Assembly (NCBI RefSeq): GCF_900099965.1
Contig: NZ_FNDJ01000042.1
Span: forward strand, 1-64,000
DNA: 64,000 bases
Origin: Nonomuraea jiangxiensis
GTDB taxonomy: Bacteria > Actinomycetota > Actinomycetes > Streptosporangiales > Streptosporangiaceae
Reading direction: 5' to 3'
The position numbers were made by a program, and so were the translations under genes. Positions 52,001-59,638 of this stretch are shown here, in pieces (within the stretch, counting starts at the first letter, position 1; each line of letters begins with the position of its first letter). The notes under the pieces were generated by a model. The model had not been told where the DNA came from and did no database searches. It worked only from the letters and a program-made list of their open reading frames with translations.

Positions 52001-52549
52001 CCAGGCGATGGCCTGATCGAGATCGTCCGCCGATTCGCTCGACTTGAACCGGTTGCGCAGCGCGCTCCCGAGGTTGGCGTACGCGCCGGCCAGGCCGGGA
52101 TGGCCGCTGTCGAGCGCGACGATGAGCCGCTGACGCAGCCGCACGTCCTCGGCCTGCGGATCCACCCGGTTCACCAGCGAGGGCAGCATCTCCGGAGGAA
52201 GGTCATCGAACTCGACGCCGGCCTTGAGGCAGTACGTGAGCAGGGTGAGCGCCCGTTCGATGTCCTTGTCGCCCTCGTGCGCGATGTACCGGATCCAGTG
52301 GAACCAGCCGAGCTCCAGCCGCCCCAGGATGTCGCCGTCGCCGTCGGTGAGCTGCCGCCACAGCCGCAGGGCCGCTCGCAGCCCCCGGGAGTCGACGACA
52401 GGAGCCGTGCTCATCGTTCGCCGGGCTTCGTCGATGCGGATGTGGACCGAGGCGTAGGCCGTGGCGTAGGCCGGATTGAGGAGCAGCTTGCGCCCCGACG
52501 AGCCACCGGGGTACCTGCCCAGCGGACGGTACGAGGGGTGCGTGGACAA
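49055..52549 (-). CDS. TPR-CHAT protein (caspase-like peptidase fold)
   Basis: 1164 aa from TTG 52549 (GGGAGG 10 nt upstream); ATG 52414 is an alternative start. Residues about 130-690 are at least nine TPR-like repeats, each with LGxALRxRFxxxxxxxDLDxAI (for example YANLGSALRNRFKSSESADD). The C-terminal 300 residues form a CHAT domain of the caspase/separase clan: WWVPGRHLSLLPLHAAG, then VAHFACHGISD (catalytic His about 1028) and LSACETAL (Cys about 1072). Both catalytic residues are present, so proteolysis is likely. Third gene of a tightly packed unit with a membrane protein and a Cys-rich protein. Confidence 0.93.
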   Translation of the reverse strand: MSTHPSYRPLGRYPGGSSGRKLLLNPAYATAYASVHIRIDEARRTMSTAPVVDSRGLRAALRLWRQLTDGDGDILGRLELGWFHWIRYIAHEGDKDIERALTLLTYCLKAGVEFDDLPPEMLPSLVNRVDPQAEDVRLRQRLIVALDSGHPGLAGAYANLGSALRNRFKSSESADDLDQAIAWFRRALQIDELDETDDEDSAIMLYNLGESLTTRYERGGPAADLDEAIACFRDMPGAPVAEGPSPRERQGLLGGALHSRFLLAGHPEDLEESIRALEGALAASTTDAERANSLSHLGTALRDGFLRGPLPPADLDKAITLLSRAVDLTPEGVPGRPYYLSNLGNGLRTRAEAAGTADDADEAVDRLREALSTTPATDRTRGAVLNNLAQALQVRYRKSAALVDLDEAITLLEESAELDRGPLGEGVLSNLGTALRNRFQRTEVMADLDRAIEVGRRAVADGSSRHPDRAGFLANLGVALKVRFDRTGQPADLDEAIDVGRQGVENTPSGHLERAGRISNLGLAFQSRFEAYGSREDLDEAVSWHRRAVAAIASEEDPQYAVMAHNLGLALWERAELIDSTSDLEEAVTRFEQAASTELATPLVRIRSAQVGGGLAAATQPARGARLLELAVRLLPEVAPRALGRSDQQDALDRHPGLAHDAAALVLSDPTKPPGERAALALRLLESGRALLYGQALETRTDLTDLSEAHPDLASRFRELRELLDRPSGPLGDPGGPRQSVADRRQVARRWTDLLTEIRARPGFASFALPPPTAELTSQAEHGPVVVFNTSEHRSDALILTRDGIDSVPLPNLGTEALVAQIEIFLEALRTTGEDTTLAQHNAAQERLRAVLAWLWDSATGPVLDALGIDAPPATDMAAHDWPRIWWVPGRHLSLLPLHAAGHHTDPPDAGARTVMDRVISSYTPTIGALRHARGGTAQSGPVRALIVAMPTTPGTPGNLPYVPAEAALAAACFPDSTTLTEPDPATPDSTTLTEPDPTVPGPADRRPTRANVLALLPTHPVAHFACHGISDPADPSNSRLLLSDHRTEPLTVSALGAIRLDRARLAYLSACETALAYNLLDESIHLTSAFQLAGYPHVIGTLWPIYDQEALDVATTFYTTLTGTGDQPDFRHAAHALHRATQDMRRRFPLAPSHWAAHLHTGA

Positions 52550-52565
52550 CGCTGATCAGCCTCCC

Positions 52566-53456
52566 TCAGTCGGCGAGCGGAGAATCGGGGTCCCAGCGGC
52601 TCCTGCGGAGCAGCGCGGTCAGCGATCTGCCTTGCTCGGGGGTCAGGGCGGCCGGAGCCGCGGCCGGGTCGAGGTGGGCGGCCAGCACCGGGGCGTACAC
52701 GTCGACGGCGGCCTCGATGAGATCGGTCAGCAGGACGGTGGCCGATCGCGTGGTGAGCTGGGCCGTCGTGGCGATGGCGAGCGCGATCACCGCCGCCGGC
52801 CACCACCAGACGGCCAGCATCAGGTACAGCAACGACCAGCCGTAGAGGCGGGCGCTGGCGGCGTAGCCGTCGCGGGCCGCGTTGATCTCGGCGCGCGCCG
52901 AGTCCGGCAGGATCAGCCACAGGCGCGGCCAGATCACGTCGAGGTCGAGCCCGTAGGCGCGCTCGATCCGTACGCGGCAGGCGTGCAGGCGGTCGGCCGT
53001 CCAGGTCGGACGGTCGGCTTCGATCCGGCTGAGCCGGTCGGCGCCGCGGATGGCCGCTCGGATCTCGGTGGCCGTCTCCGCGCTGTCGGCGGCCCGCTTG
53101 GCGGCCTGCGACCTCGACCGGCGGCGGTCGGCGAGCCACCTGGCGGGCGGGCGGCGGCCGGGAAGATGACGGATGATCTCGGCGAGACGGCCTAGCGCCG
53201 CGGCGGCCAGACCGGCCATGACCGATCCGGCGACGACCGCCGCGGAGATCAGCACGATCCCTCCGGTCGACCGCACCGCGGGGCTGCTCGCCCAGGTGTC
53301 GATCTGGCGGCTCATGCGGATCGGATCCAGCGCGTGCGCCCATCCCAGGACGTGCGCGACGGCGGCGACGGCGACGTACAGCAGACCGGGCAGCGCCAGG
53401 AGCGAGAGCCATCGTTCGGCGAGTTTCTTGCCGATCTCACGGAGGAAGTCGGTCAT
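52566..53456 (-). CDS. Membrane protein of the CHAT unit
   Basis: 296 aa from ATG 53456. Hydrophobic segments near residues 17-38 (LLALPGLLYVAVAAVAHVL), 60-85 (GGIVLISAAVVAGSVMAGLA) and a pair near 210-245 (LYGWSLLYLMLAVWWWPAAV), with a basic, helical cytoplasmic stretch between (RRRSRSQAAKRAADSAETAT). About four membrane segments. No family recognised. ATGA overlap with the Cys-rich gene before it and 16 nt from the CHAT gene after it. Confidence 0.8.
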   Translation of the reverse strand: MTDFLREIGKKLAERWLSLLALPGLLYVAVAAVAHVLGWAHALDPIRMSRQIDTWASSPAVRSTGGIVLISAAVVAGSVMAGLAAAALGRLAEIIRHLPGRRPPARWLADRRRSRSQAAKRAADSAETATEIRAAIRGADRLSRIEADRPTWTADRLHACRVRIERAYGLDLDVIWPRLWLILPDSARAEINAARDGYAASARLYGWSLLYLMLAVWWWPAAVIALAIATTAQLTTRSATVLLTDLIEAAVDVYAPVLAAHLDPAAAPAALTPEQGRSLTALLRRSRWDPDSPLAD

Positions 53457-53836
53457 GGCGGGATCGGTTCGGCGATCAGGTCCGCGCTGCCGAGGGCGCA
53501 GAACGGCGGTGCCTGACCGGGCCTGACCCGCCCCCTGCCGCTGCAGCGGCCCCGCGGGCAACTCCAGTATTGAGCGCCGGTGGCCTCCTCATGACCGGGA
53601 AGCGGCGCCGCCCGGCTGGTGGAGGGGTAGAAGCCCTTGCCCAGCCGGCGTTCGGCCAGCCCGTTCAGGGTGTCCAGGTCCGCCTCCAAGGAATGAGGCA
53701 TCCGGCCTGCCGCGAGCTCGTCCCGTACGTGCAGGAAAAGGTCTTCGCGGCCCTCCAGGGCGGTCAGTTCCTGAAGAGTGCCGCCCTCCGTCTCGCGACA
53801 GAAAGCGGCGATCTTGCGAGACAGGTCGAGCCGCAC
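53453..53836 (-). CDS. Small Cys-rich protein of the CHAT unit
   Basis: 127 aa from GTG 53836 with AAGGGA 7 nt upstream. N-terminal 75 residues are helical and acidic (SRKIAAFCRETEGGTLQELT, EADLDTLNGLAERRLGKGFY); the C-terminal part has WSCPRGRCSGRG and PPFCALG, a possible zinc knuckle with Cys spacing 4 then about 15, rich in Arg/Pro. The helical half could be an adaptor or death-fold-like interaction domain. Unknown family; first gene of the three-gene unit. Confidence 0.7.
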   Translation of the reverse strand: MRLDLSRKIAAFCRETEGGTLQELTALEGREDLFLHVRDELAAGRMPHSLEADLDTLNGLAERRLGKGFYPSTSRAAPLPGHEEATGAQYWSCPRGRCSGRGRVRPGQAPPFCALGSADLIAEPIPP

Positions 53837-54026
53837 GACGACATCCCTTGCTGCCTGGTGAGATCCCCCGAGGAATTCGAGTGAACGGCATCTCGTCCAT
53901 CGAGCCGGAACCGGGGGTCGTTACAGCTCAGCGGTGATCACGACCGGGGTCACGCGCTCGGCGTGACCTCACCGTTACGCGCCGAGGTCTGTACGAGAAG
54001 TTAACGTGCCTGGCACACTACATTTG

Positions 54027-54064
54027 TGTAAGCGCTTTCATCGCTAATTAGGTAAGCGCTTACA
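54027..54064. promoter_or_regulatory. Two LacI-family operators
   Basis: TGTAAGCGCTTTCA (54027-54040) and GGTAAGCGCTTACA (54051-54064) share the central AAGCGCTT palindrome typical of LacI/CcpA-type regulators. Centres are 24 bp apart. They lie just upstream of the LacI gene at the head of the sugar operon, which should therefore be autoregulated. Confidence 0.85.
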
Positions 54065-54081
54065 TATGAGGGAGATCCGTG

Positions 54082-55080
54082 ATGGACGTGACCATCTACG
54101 AAGTGGCCAAGCGGGCCGGCGTGTCGATCGCGACCGTGTCCAGGACACTGCGCGGCACCGGCCCCGTCGCCGCCAGGACGCGCGAGAAGGTGCTCAAGGC
54201 CGTCGAGGAGCTCAACTTCACGCCCAGCCGCCTCGGCGTCAGCCTCGCCGAGGGCCGCCATGCCGCCAACGGCATCGTCTTCCCCGACCTGGCCGGCCCC
54301 TACTACACCGAGGTCCTGCTCGGATACGAGGAGGTCGCCTCCGAGCTGGGGCGCTCGGTGGTCATCCTGTCGACCAAGGGCCGTACGAAGGTCAACGACC
54401 TGATCAAGGACCTCGCCGGGCGGGTGGACGGGCTGGCGATCTTCGGTCACACCGTGCCTGAGCCGCTGGTCGCCGAGCTGGTGCGACTGGGCGTGCGGCT
54501 GGTGTTCATCTCGCGCGAGCCGCTGTCCGGCGCCGACACGCTCCGCAGCGAGAACATCGCCTCGGCGCGGGCGTTGGCCGCCCACCTGACCGGGCACGGC
54601 TACGAGCGCTTCACCTTCCTGGGCGCCCCCCTGGCCAGCCAGGACGACGTGGACGAGCGCTGGCGCGGCGTCCGGGCGGTGCTCGGCGGCGCGATCGAGG
54701 CCGTCCCGACCCGCGAATACACCGTGGACTGCGGGTTTGACGCCGCCAAACAGCTGCTCGGCGGCCGGGCCAGGCCCGAGGCGATCATCTGCTCCGATGA
54801 CGAGGTGGCGCTGGGGGCGCTGCTCGCCGCCGAGGAACTCGGGCTCGACGTGCCCGGCGACGTGGCCGTGACCGGCTGGGACGACATCATGGCCGCCCGC
54901 CACGCCCGCCCGGCGCTGACCACCGTACGCCAGCCGATGCGCGAGCTCGGAGCCCGCGCGGCCCGCGCGCTCGACGAGCTGATCACCGGCGCCCGCGACA
55001 CTCACAAACATCTCATCCTGACCACCGCGCTGGTCGTCCGTGACAGCTGCGGTCACCACCCCCAGGAGGCAGCCCCGTGA
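54082..55080 (+). CDS. LacI-family sugar-responsive regulator
   Basis: 332 aa from ATG 54082 (GTG at 54079 is an alternative). Helix-turn-helix and hinge: TIYEVAKRAGVSIATVSRTL, RTREKVLKAVEELNFTPSRL. The sugar-binding domain has IVFPDLAGPYYTEVLLGYEE, AIICSDDEVALGALLAAEEL and VTGWDDIMAARHARPALTTV. First gene of the operon with ABC importer and hydrolases; overlaps the next start by 4 bp. Confidence 0.95.
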   Translation: MDVTIYEVAKRAGVSIATVSRTLRGTGPVAARTREKVLKAVEELNFTPSRLGVSLAEGRHAANGIVFPDLAGPYYTEVLLGYEEVASELGRSVVILSTKGRTKVNDLIKDLAGRVDGLAIFGHTVPEPLVAELVRLGVRLVFISREPLSGADTLRSENIASARALAAHLTGHGYERFTFLGAPLASQDDVDERWRGVRAVLGGAIEAVPTREYTVDCGFDAAKQLLGGRARPEAIICSDDEVALGALLAAEELGLDVPGDVAVTGWDDIMAARHARPALTTVRQPMRELGARAARALDELITGARDTHKHLILTTALVVRDSCGHHPQEAAP

Positions 55081-56345
55081 ACACCACCACCCCGCGCGCC
55101 GCCGTCGGCGGCGCGCTGGCCCTCGTGATCCTGGCCGCGGGTTGCGGCCGCGACGCGGGCGAGGCACCCGAGCAGGCACGGAACGTCACGACCGGCAAGG
55201 CCACGGGGGAGGTCACGGTCTGGGCGATGGGCGAGGAGGGCAAGGCGCTCGGCGCGTTCGTCAAGGACTTCGAGAGCGCCAACCCGGGCGTGAAGGTCAC
55301 CGTGACGGCCATCGGCTGGGACGTGGCCCACGACAAGCTCACCGCTGCCATCGCGGGCAGCGCGACACCCGACGTCAGCATGATCGGCTCGACCTGGTCG
55401 GGCGAGCTGGCCAAGACCGGCGCGCTTGAGCCGACACCCGGCAACCTGGTCGACAAGTCCCGGTTCTTCCCCGGCGCCTGGCAGACCGTAGACGTCAACG
55501 GCACCGCGTACGGCGTCCCGTGGTACGTCGAGACCCGGGTCCTCTACTACCGCACCGACCAGGCCGAGAAGGCGGGCGTACAGCCGCCGGAGACCTGGGA
55601 GGAGTTCACGGCGTTCGCCAAGGCGCTCAAGGAGAAGGGCGGCGCCAAGAACGGCTTCAACCAGAGCTACACGCTGGGCGCGTCATGGCAGGAGGTGCTT
55701 CCGCTGATCTGGCAGGCCGGCGGCGAGATCGTCAAGGACGGCGAATACACCTTCGACACCCCGCAGGCGGTGGCCGCGCTCAAGCAGTACGAGTCGCTGT
55801 TCAGGCAGAAGCTGGCCCCCACCGACACCCCCGAGAACGCCTTCCCGCAGACCTTCATCAAGGGTGAGGTGGGCGGCTTCTTCTCCGGCCCGTGGATGAT
55901 CGGCGTGCTCGACAACGACGGCGGGCCCGGGTTCGGCGACAAGTTCGACGTGGCGCCCTACCCCAAGGGCCCGGTGGCGGGCACGAGCTTCGTGGGCGGG
56001 GCAGACATGGCCGTCTTCAAGAAGGCGAAGAACCGCGACGCGGCCTGGAAGTTCATCCAGTGGCTGAGCGAGCCGAAGGTCCAGGCGAAGTGGTACACGA
56101 CGGTCAAGGCGCTGCCCGCCGTCCAGTCGGCCTGGCAGGAGCCGGAGCTGACCGCCGACAAGCGGCTGGCGGTCTTCGGCGAGCAGCTCAAGGACGCCAA
56201 GACGCCGCCGCCGTTCCCGACCTGGGAGCAGGTGGCCAAGGTGCTGGAGGCCGAGCTGGAGAAGCTGGCCCGCGGCAGGCAGACGCCCGAGCAGACGGCC
56301 CAGGCGATCCAGTCGCAGGCCGGCACGATCGGCACCGGCCTGTGA
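55077..56345 (+). CDS. Sugar ABC importer substrate-binding lipoprotein
   Basis: 422 aa from GTG 55077. Signal peptide with lipobox LAAGC. GEVTVWAMGEEGKALGAFVK, SATPDVSMIGSTWSGELAKT, YGVPWYVETRVLYYRTDQAE are typical of carbohydrate-binding family 1 extracellular proteins. Delivers an oligosaccharide to the permease pair that follows; cargo probably a product of the two hydrolases downstream. Confidence 0.93.
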   Translation: MNTTTPRAAVGGALALVILAAGCGRDAGEAPEQARNVTTGKATGEVTVWAMGEEGKALGAFVKDFESANPGVKVTVTAIGWDVAHDKLTAAIAGSATPDVSMIGSTWSGELAKTGALEPTPGNLVDKSRFFPGAWQTVDVNGTAYGVPWYVETRVLYYRTDQAEKAGVQPPETWEEFTAFAKALKEKGGAKNGFNQSYTLGASWQEVLPLIWQAGGEIVKDGEYTFDTPQAVAALKQYESLFRQKLAPTDTPENAFPQTFIKGEVGGFFSGPWMIGVLDNDGGPGFGDKFDVAPYPKGPVAGTSFVGGADMAVFKKAKNRDAAWKFIQWLSEPKVQAKWYTTVKALPAVQSAWQEPELTADKRLAVFGEQLKDAKTPPPFPTWEQVAKVLEAELEKLARGRQTPEQTAQAIQSQAGTIGTGL

Positions 56346-57265
56346 CGGTGGCGGCCCCCGTGAGCAGGGCGGCGCCGCTGCGCATCAGGGGCGCCTTCCG
56401 CCAGTCCGGCATCGGCTGGATCTTCATCCTGCCGTTCGTGGTGCTGTTCGTCGTGTTCTACCTGGGGCCGCTGCTCGTGGGCATCGGGATGAGCTTCACC
56501 GACATGCGCAGCACCGACGTGACCGACCCGCTCGGCGTCAACCTGGTCGGCGTCGACAACTACCTGCGGCTCATGAACGACGGCGCCATGCGGCAGGCCG
56601 CGCTCAACACGGTCGTGTTCGTCGTCACCGCGCTGCCGCTGACCATCGGCCTCGGGCTGGCCTCGGCCGTGCTGCTCAACTCGGGCATCGCCCGGCTGCC
56701 CGCGGTGTTCTTCCGGCTCGGCTACTACCTGCCCTCCATCACCAGCATCATCGGCATCGCGGTGGCCTGGAAGTTCCTGCTGGAGCCGGAGGCCGGGCTG
56801 GTCAACCGGCTGCTGGAGCTGGTGGGCCTCCAGGGCCCCAACTGGTTACAGGACCAGAGCACCGCGCTGCCGTCGATCATCGTGATGACCGCCTGGCGCA
56901 GTTTCGGCTTCGACATGGTCGTACTGCTGGCCGCCCTGCAGACCATCCCCAGGGAACTGTACGAGGCGGCGGAGGTGGACGGCGCTGGGCGCTGGGCCCG
57001 CTTCCGCTCGGTGACCGTGCCAGCGCTGCGGCCCGTGCTGCTGTTCTGCACCGTCTACAGCTCCGTCGGGTTCATGCAGTTCCTGGAGGAGCCGCTGGTC
57101 ATGACCAGGGGCGGGCCGCTCAACTCCACGCTGTCGGCCTCGCTGGCCATCTTCGGCCAGTTCGGCGTCGGCAACTACGGCTACGCCGGCGCCGCCGCGA
57201 CCGTGTTGTTCACGGTCATCGTGGCGCTCGCCGTACTGCAACTGAGGCTGGGGAGGAACAGGTGA
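56342..57265 (+). CDS. Sugar ABC importer permease (MalF/UgpA-like)
   Basis: 307 aa from GTG 56342, 4-bp overlap with the binding-protein gene. Six membrane segments; EAA loop LYEAAEVDGAGRWARFRSVT contacts the ATPase. Pairs with the next permease. No ATPase gene is present in the operon, as is usual in actinomycetes where a shared MsiK-type ATPase serves many sugar importers. Confidence 0.93.
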   Translation: MTVAAPVSRAAPLRIRGAFRQSGIGWIFILPFVVLFVVFYLGPLLVGIGMSFTDMRSTDVTDPLGVNLVGVDNYLRLMNDGAMRQAALNTVVFVVTALPLTIGLGLASAVLLNSGIARLPAVFFRLGYYLPSITSIIGIAVAWKFLLEPEAGLVNRLLELVGLQGPNWLQDQSTALPSIIVMTAWRSFGFDMVVLLAALQTIPRELYEAAEVDGAGRWARFRSVTVPALRPVLLFCTVYSSVGFMQFLEEPLVMTRGGPLNSTLSASLAIFGQFGVGNYGYAGAAATVLFTVIVALAVLQLRLGRNR

Positions 57266-58083
57266 GCCGCACCCGCCGCCAGCGCGCGGTCGTCTACCTC
57301 GGGCTCAGCGCCGGCCTGGTGCTGGTCGTCGGGCCGTTCCTGTGGACGGCGCTCAGCTCGGTCAAGCCCGAGCGGGAAATCAGGCGCGACCCGCCGACGT
57401 TCTGGCCGGAGACGTTCACCCTCGACAACTTCGCCGAGCTGTTCCAGCGGGTCGACATCGGCACCGCGTTCGTCAACAGCCTGCTCATCGCGCTCGTGCT
57501 GGTGGCCACCAACCTGCTGTTCTGCTCGATGGTCGGCTACGCCTTCGCCAAGCTCTCCTTCCGCGGCAAGAACCTCGCGTTCGGGCTGGTGCTGGTGCAG
57601 CTGGCGATCCCGGCGATCGTCCTCATGGTGCCGCAGTTCGTGCTGATCGCGAGGCTGGGCATGGTCAACACCTTCCTCGGGATCATCCTGCCCGCCGTGG
57701 TGGCGCCGATCGGCGTCTTCATGATGCGGCAGTTCATCTCCGACCTGCCGGACGAGCTGATCGACGCGGCCCGGGTCGACGGCGCCAGGGAGTTCCGGAT
57801 CTTCTTCACCATCATCATGCCGCTGTGCGGGCCGGCGCTGGCCACGCTGGGGCTGATCACGTTCCTCAGCTCGTGGAACAACTTCCTCTGGCCGGCCGTG
57901 GTCGCGCAGAGCGAGAGCATGTACACCCTCCCGGTCGCACTCAACATCCTCAACGGCAACGAGGGCACCCACTACAACCTGCTGGTCGCCGGGTCGGTCG
58001 TGGTGATCGCACCCATCCTGTTCCTGTTCGTCTTCCTGCAGCGTTTCTTCATCCAGGGCATCGCCACCACCGGCCTCAAGTAG
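57262..58083 (+). CDS. Sugar ABC importer permease (MalG/UgpE-like)
   Basis: 273 aa, 4-bp overlap with the preceding gene. Six membrane segments and EAA loop LIDAARVDGAREFRIFFTII; SSWNNFLWPAVVAQSESMYT is the conserved final loop. Completes the importer heterodimer. Confidence 0.93.
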   Translation: MSRTRRQRAVVYLGLSAGLVLVVGPFLWTALSSVKPEREIRRDPPTFWPETFTLDNFAELFQRVDIGTAFVNSLLIALVLVATNLLFCSMVGYAFAKLSFRGKNLAFGLVLVQLAIPAIVLMVPQFVLIARLGMVNTFLGIILPAVVAPIGVFMMRQFISDLPDELIDAARVDGAREFRIFFTIIMPLCGPALATLGLITFLSSWNNFLWPAVVAQSESMYTLPVALNILNGNEGTHYNLLVAGSVVVIAPILFLFVFLQRFFIQGIATTGLK

Positions 58084-58095
58084 AGGAGCACGCCC

Positions 58096-59601
58096 ATGCG
58101 CAAGACGGTCCTGTCAGGTCTGCTCGTACTGGTTCTAGCCGTCCCGGCCACCCCCGCGGCGGCCTCCGGGGACACCACGCTCCACCGCTACGCGAAGGAC
58201 ACGTGGCGGTCGATGGCGGCCATGGTGGAGCCGGCCACCGGCCTGCTGGCCGACAAGGTGACCGGCGACCTCAAGACCCGTGCCAAGGTCACCTCGCCCA
58301 CCAACATCGGCACGTACCTGTGGAGCACGCTCGCCGCCCGCGACCTGCGCCTGATCGGCGGCGGCGACGCCACCGCCAGGGTCGGCAAGGTGCTGAGGGC
58401 GCTGGAACGGCTGGAGCGCGACACCCCCACCGGCCAGTTCTACAACTGGTACGACCCCGCCACCCTCCAGCTGGTCCGCACCTGGCCGGAGACGGGCGAC
58501 GTCGTGCGCCCGTTCGCCTCCAGCGTCGACAACGGCTGGCTGGCCACGGCGCTCATGATGGTCCGCAACGCCATGCCCGCCCACGCCCCGGCCGCCAACC
58601 GCCTGCTGACCTCGATGGACTTCGAGTCCTACTACGATCCCGCCGCCCGCCCCGACGCGGGCACCGGGTTACTGCGCGGCGGCTTCTGGCCGGAGCCGCC
58701 GGACGGCTGCTACGTCGAGAGCGACTACGCCGGCACCGGCACCACGGTCTACTCGACCTGCCACCACTACGGCGCGCCCGCCGAGACCCGGATCGGCACC
58801 TACGTCGGCATCGCGCTGGGCCAGATCCCGCGCGAGCACTATTTCGGCCCCTACCGGACGTTCCCCGACAACGCCTGCGACTTCGGCTGGCAGGACCAGA
58901 AACCGGTCGGCTCGTGGAAGCAGTACCTGGGGGTCAACGTGTGGGAGGGCACGTACGCCTACCGCGGCATGCGCTTCGTCCCGAACTGGGGTGGTTCGAT
59001 GTTCGAGGCCCTGATGCCCGACCTCGTGGTCCCCGAGGCCGAGTGGGCGCCGCGCAGCTGGGGCCGTAACCACCCGGTGTTCGTCCGCGCCCAGATCGAG
59101 CACGGGCTCGACGAAGCGAAATACGGCTACTGGGGCTTCTCTCCGTCCAACGACCCGCACGGCGGCTACCGCGAGTACGGCGTGGACCCGCTCGGCATGG
59201 ACGAACCCGGATACACCTCCGACCGCGAGCGCACCGGGACCGACCCCGGCTACGAGGGCTGCCGCCCGGCCAAGCCCGAGCCGGCGGCCTACGGCGACGG
59301 CGTGGTGACGCCGCACGCCAGCTTCCTGGCGCTGCCGTACGCCCGCGACGCCGCCCTGGACAACCTGGCCAAGCTCCGCCGGAACTTCGACGTCTACGGC
59401 CCCGGCGGCTTCTACGACTCCGTCGCCGTCCGCTCCGGGGTCGTGTCCAAGTGGTATCTCGCGCTCGACCAGGGCATGGCCATGGCCGCCCTGAGCAACA
59501 CGCTCACCGGCGGCAACCTGCACCGTTACTTCGCCGGCTCCGGCGTCGAGGCCAAGCTGCGCCCGGTGATGCGCCTTGAGGAATGGGACGTTGAGGAATA
59601 G
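58096..59601 (+). CDS. Secreted glucoamylase-like hydrolase (GH144-type)
   Basis: 501 aa from ATG 58096, AGAGGAG upstream. Sec signal peptide cut after AAAS near residue 24. The domain has IGTYLWSTLAARDLRLIGG, TPTGQFYNWYDPATLQ, SSVDNGWLATALMMVRNAMP, and the conserved end YWGFSPSNDPHGGYREYGVD, VVTPHASFLALPYARDAALD, SKWYLALDQGMAMAALSN. This (alpha/alpha)6 domain is found in endo-beta-1,2-glucanases and relatives, so a beta-glucan is the likely polymer. Extracellular; products would go to the importer upstream. Confidence 0.85.
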   Translation: MRKTVLSGLLVLVLAVPATPAAASGDTTLHRYAKDTWRSMAAMVEPATGLLADKVTGDLKTRAKVTSPTNIGTYLWSTLAARDLRLIGGGDATARVGKVLRALERLERDTPTGQFYNWYDPATLQLVRTWPETGDVVRPFASSVDNGWLATALMMVRNAMPAHAPAANRLLTSMDFESYYDPAARPDAGTGLLRGGFWPEPPDGCYVESDYAGTGTTVYSTCHHYGAPAETRIGTYVGIALGQIPREHYFGPYRTFPDNACDFGWQDQKPVGSWKQYLGVNVWEGTYAYRGMRFVPNWGGSMFEALMPDLVVPEAEWAPRSWGRNHPVFVRAQIEHGLDEAKYGYWGFSPSNDPHGGYREYGVDPLGMDEPGYTSDRERTGTDPGYEGCRPAKPEPAAYGDGVVTPHASFLALPYARDAALDNLAKLRRNFDVYGPGGFYDSVAVRSGVVSKWYLALDQGMAMAALSNTLTGGNLHRYFAGSGVEAKLRPVMRLEEWDVEE

Positions 59602-59638
59602 ACCTCGTCCCGCCCACCCACTGAAAGGAAGCCCCTTG

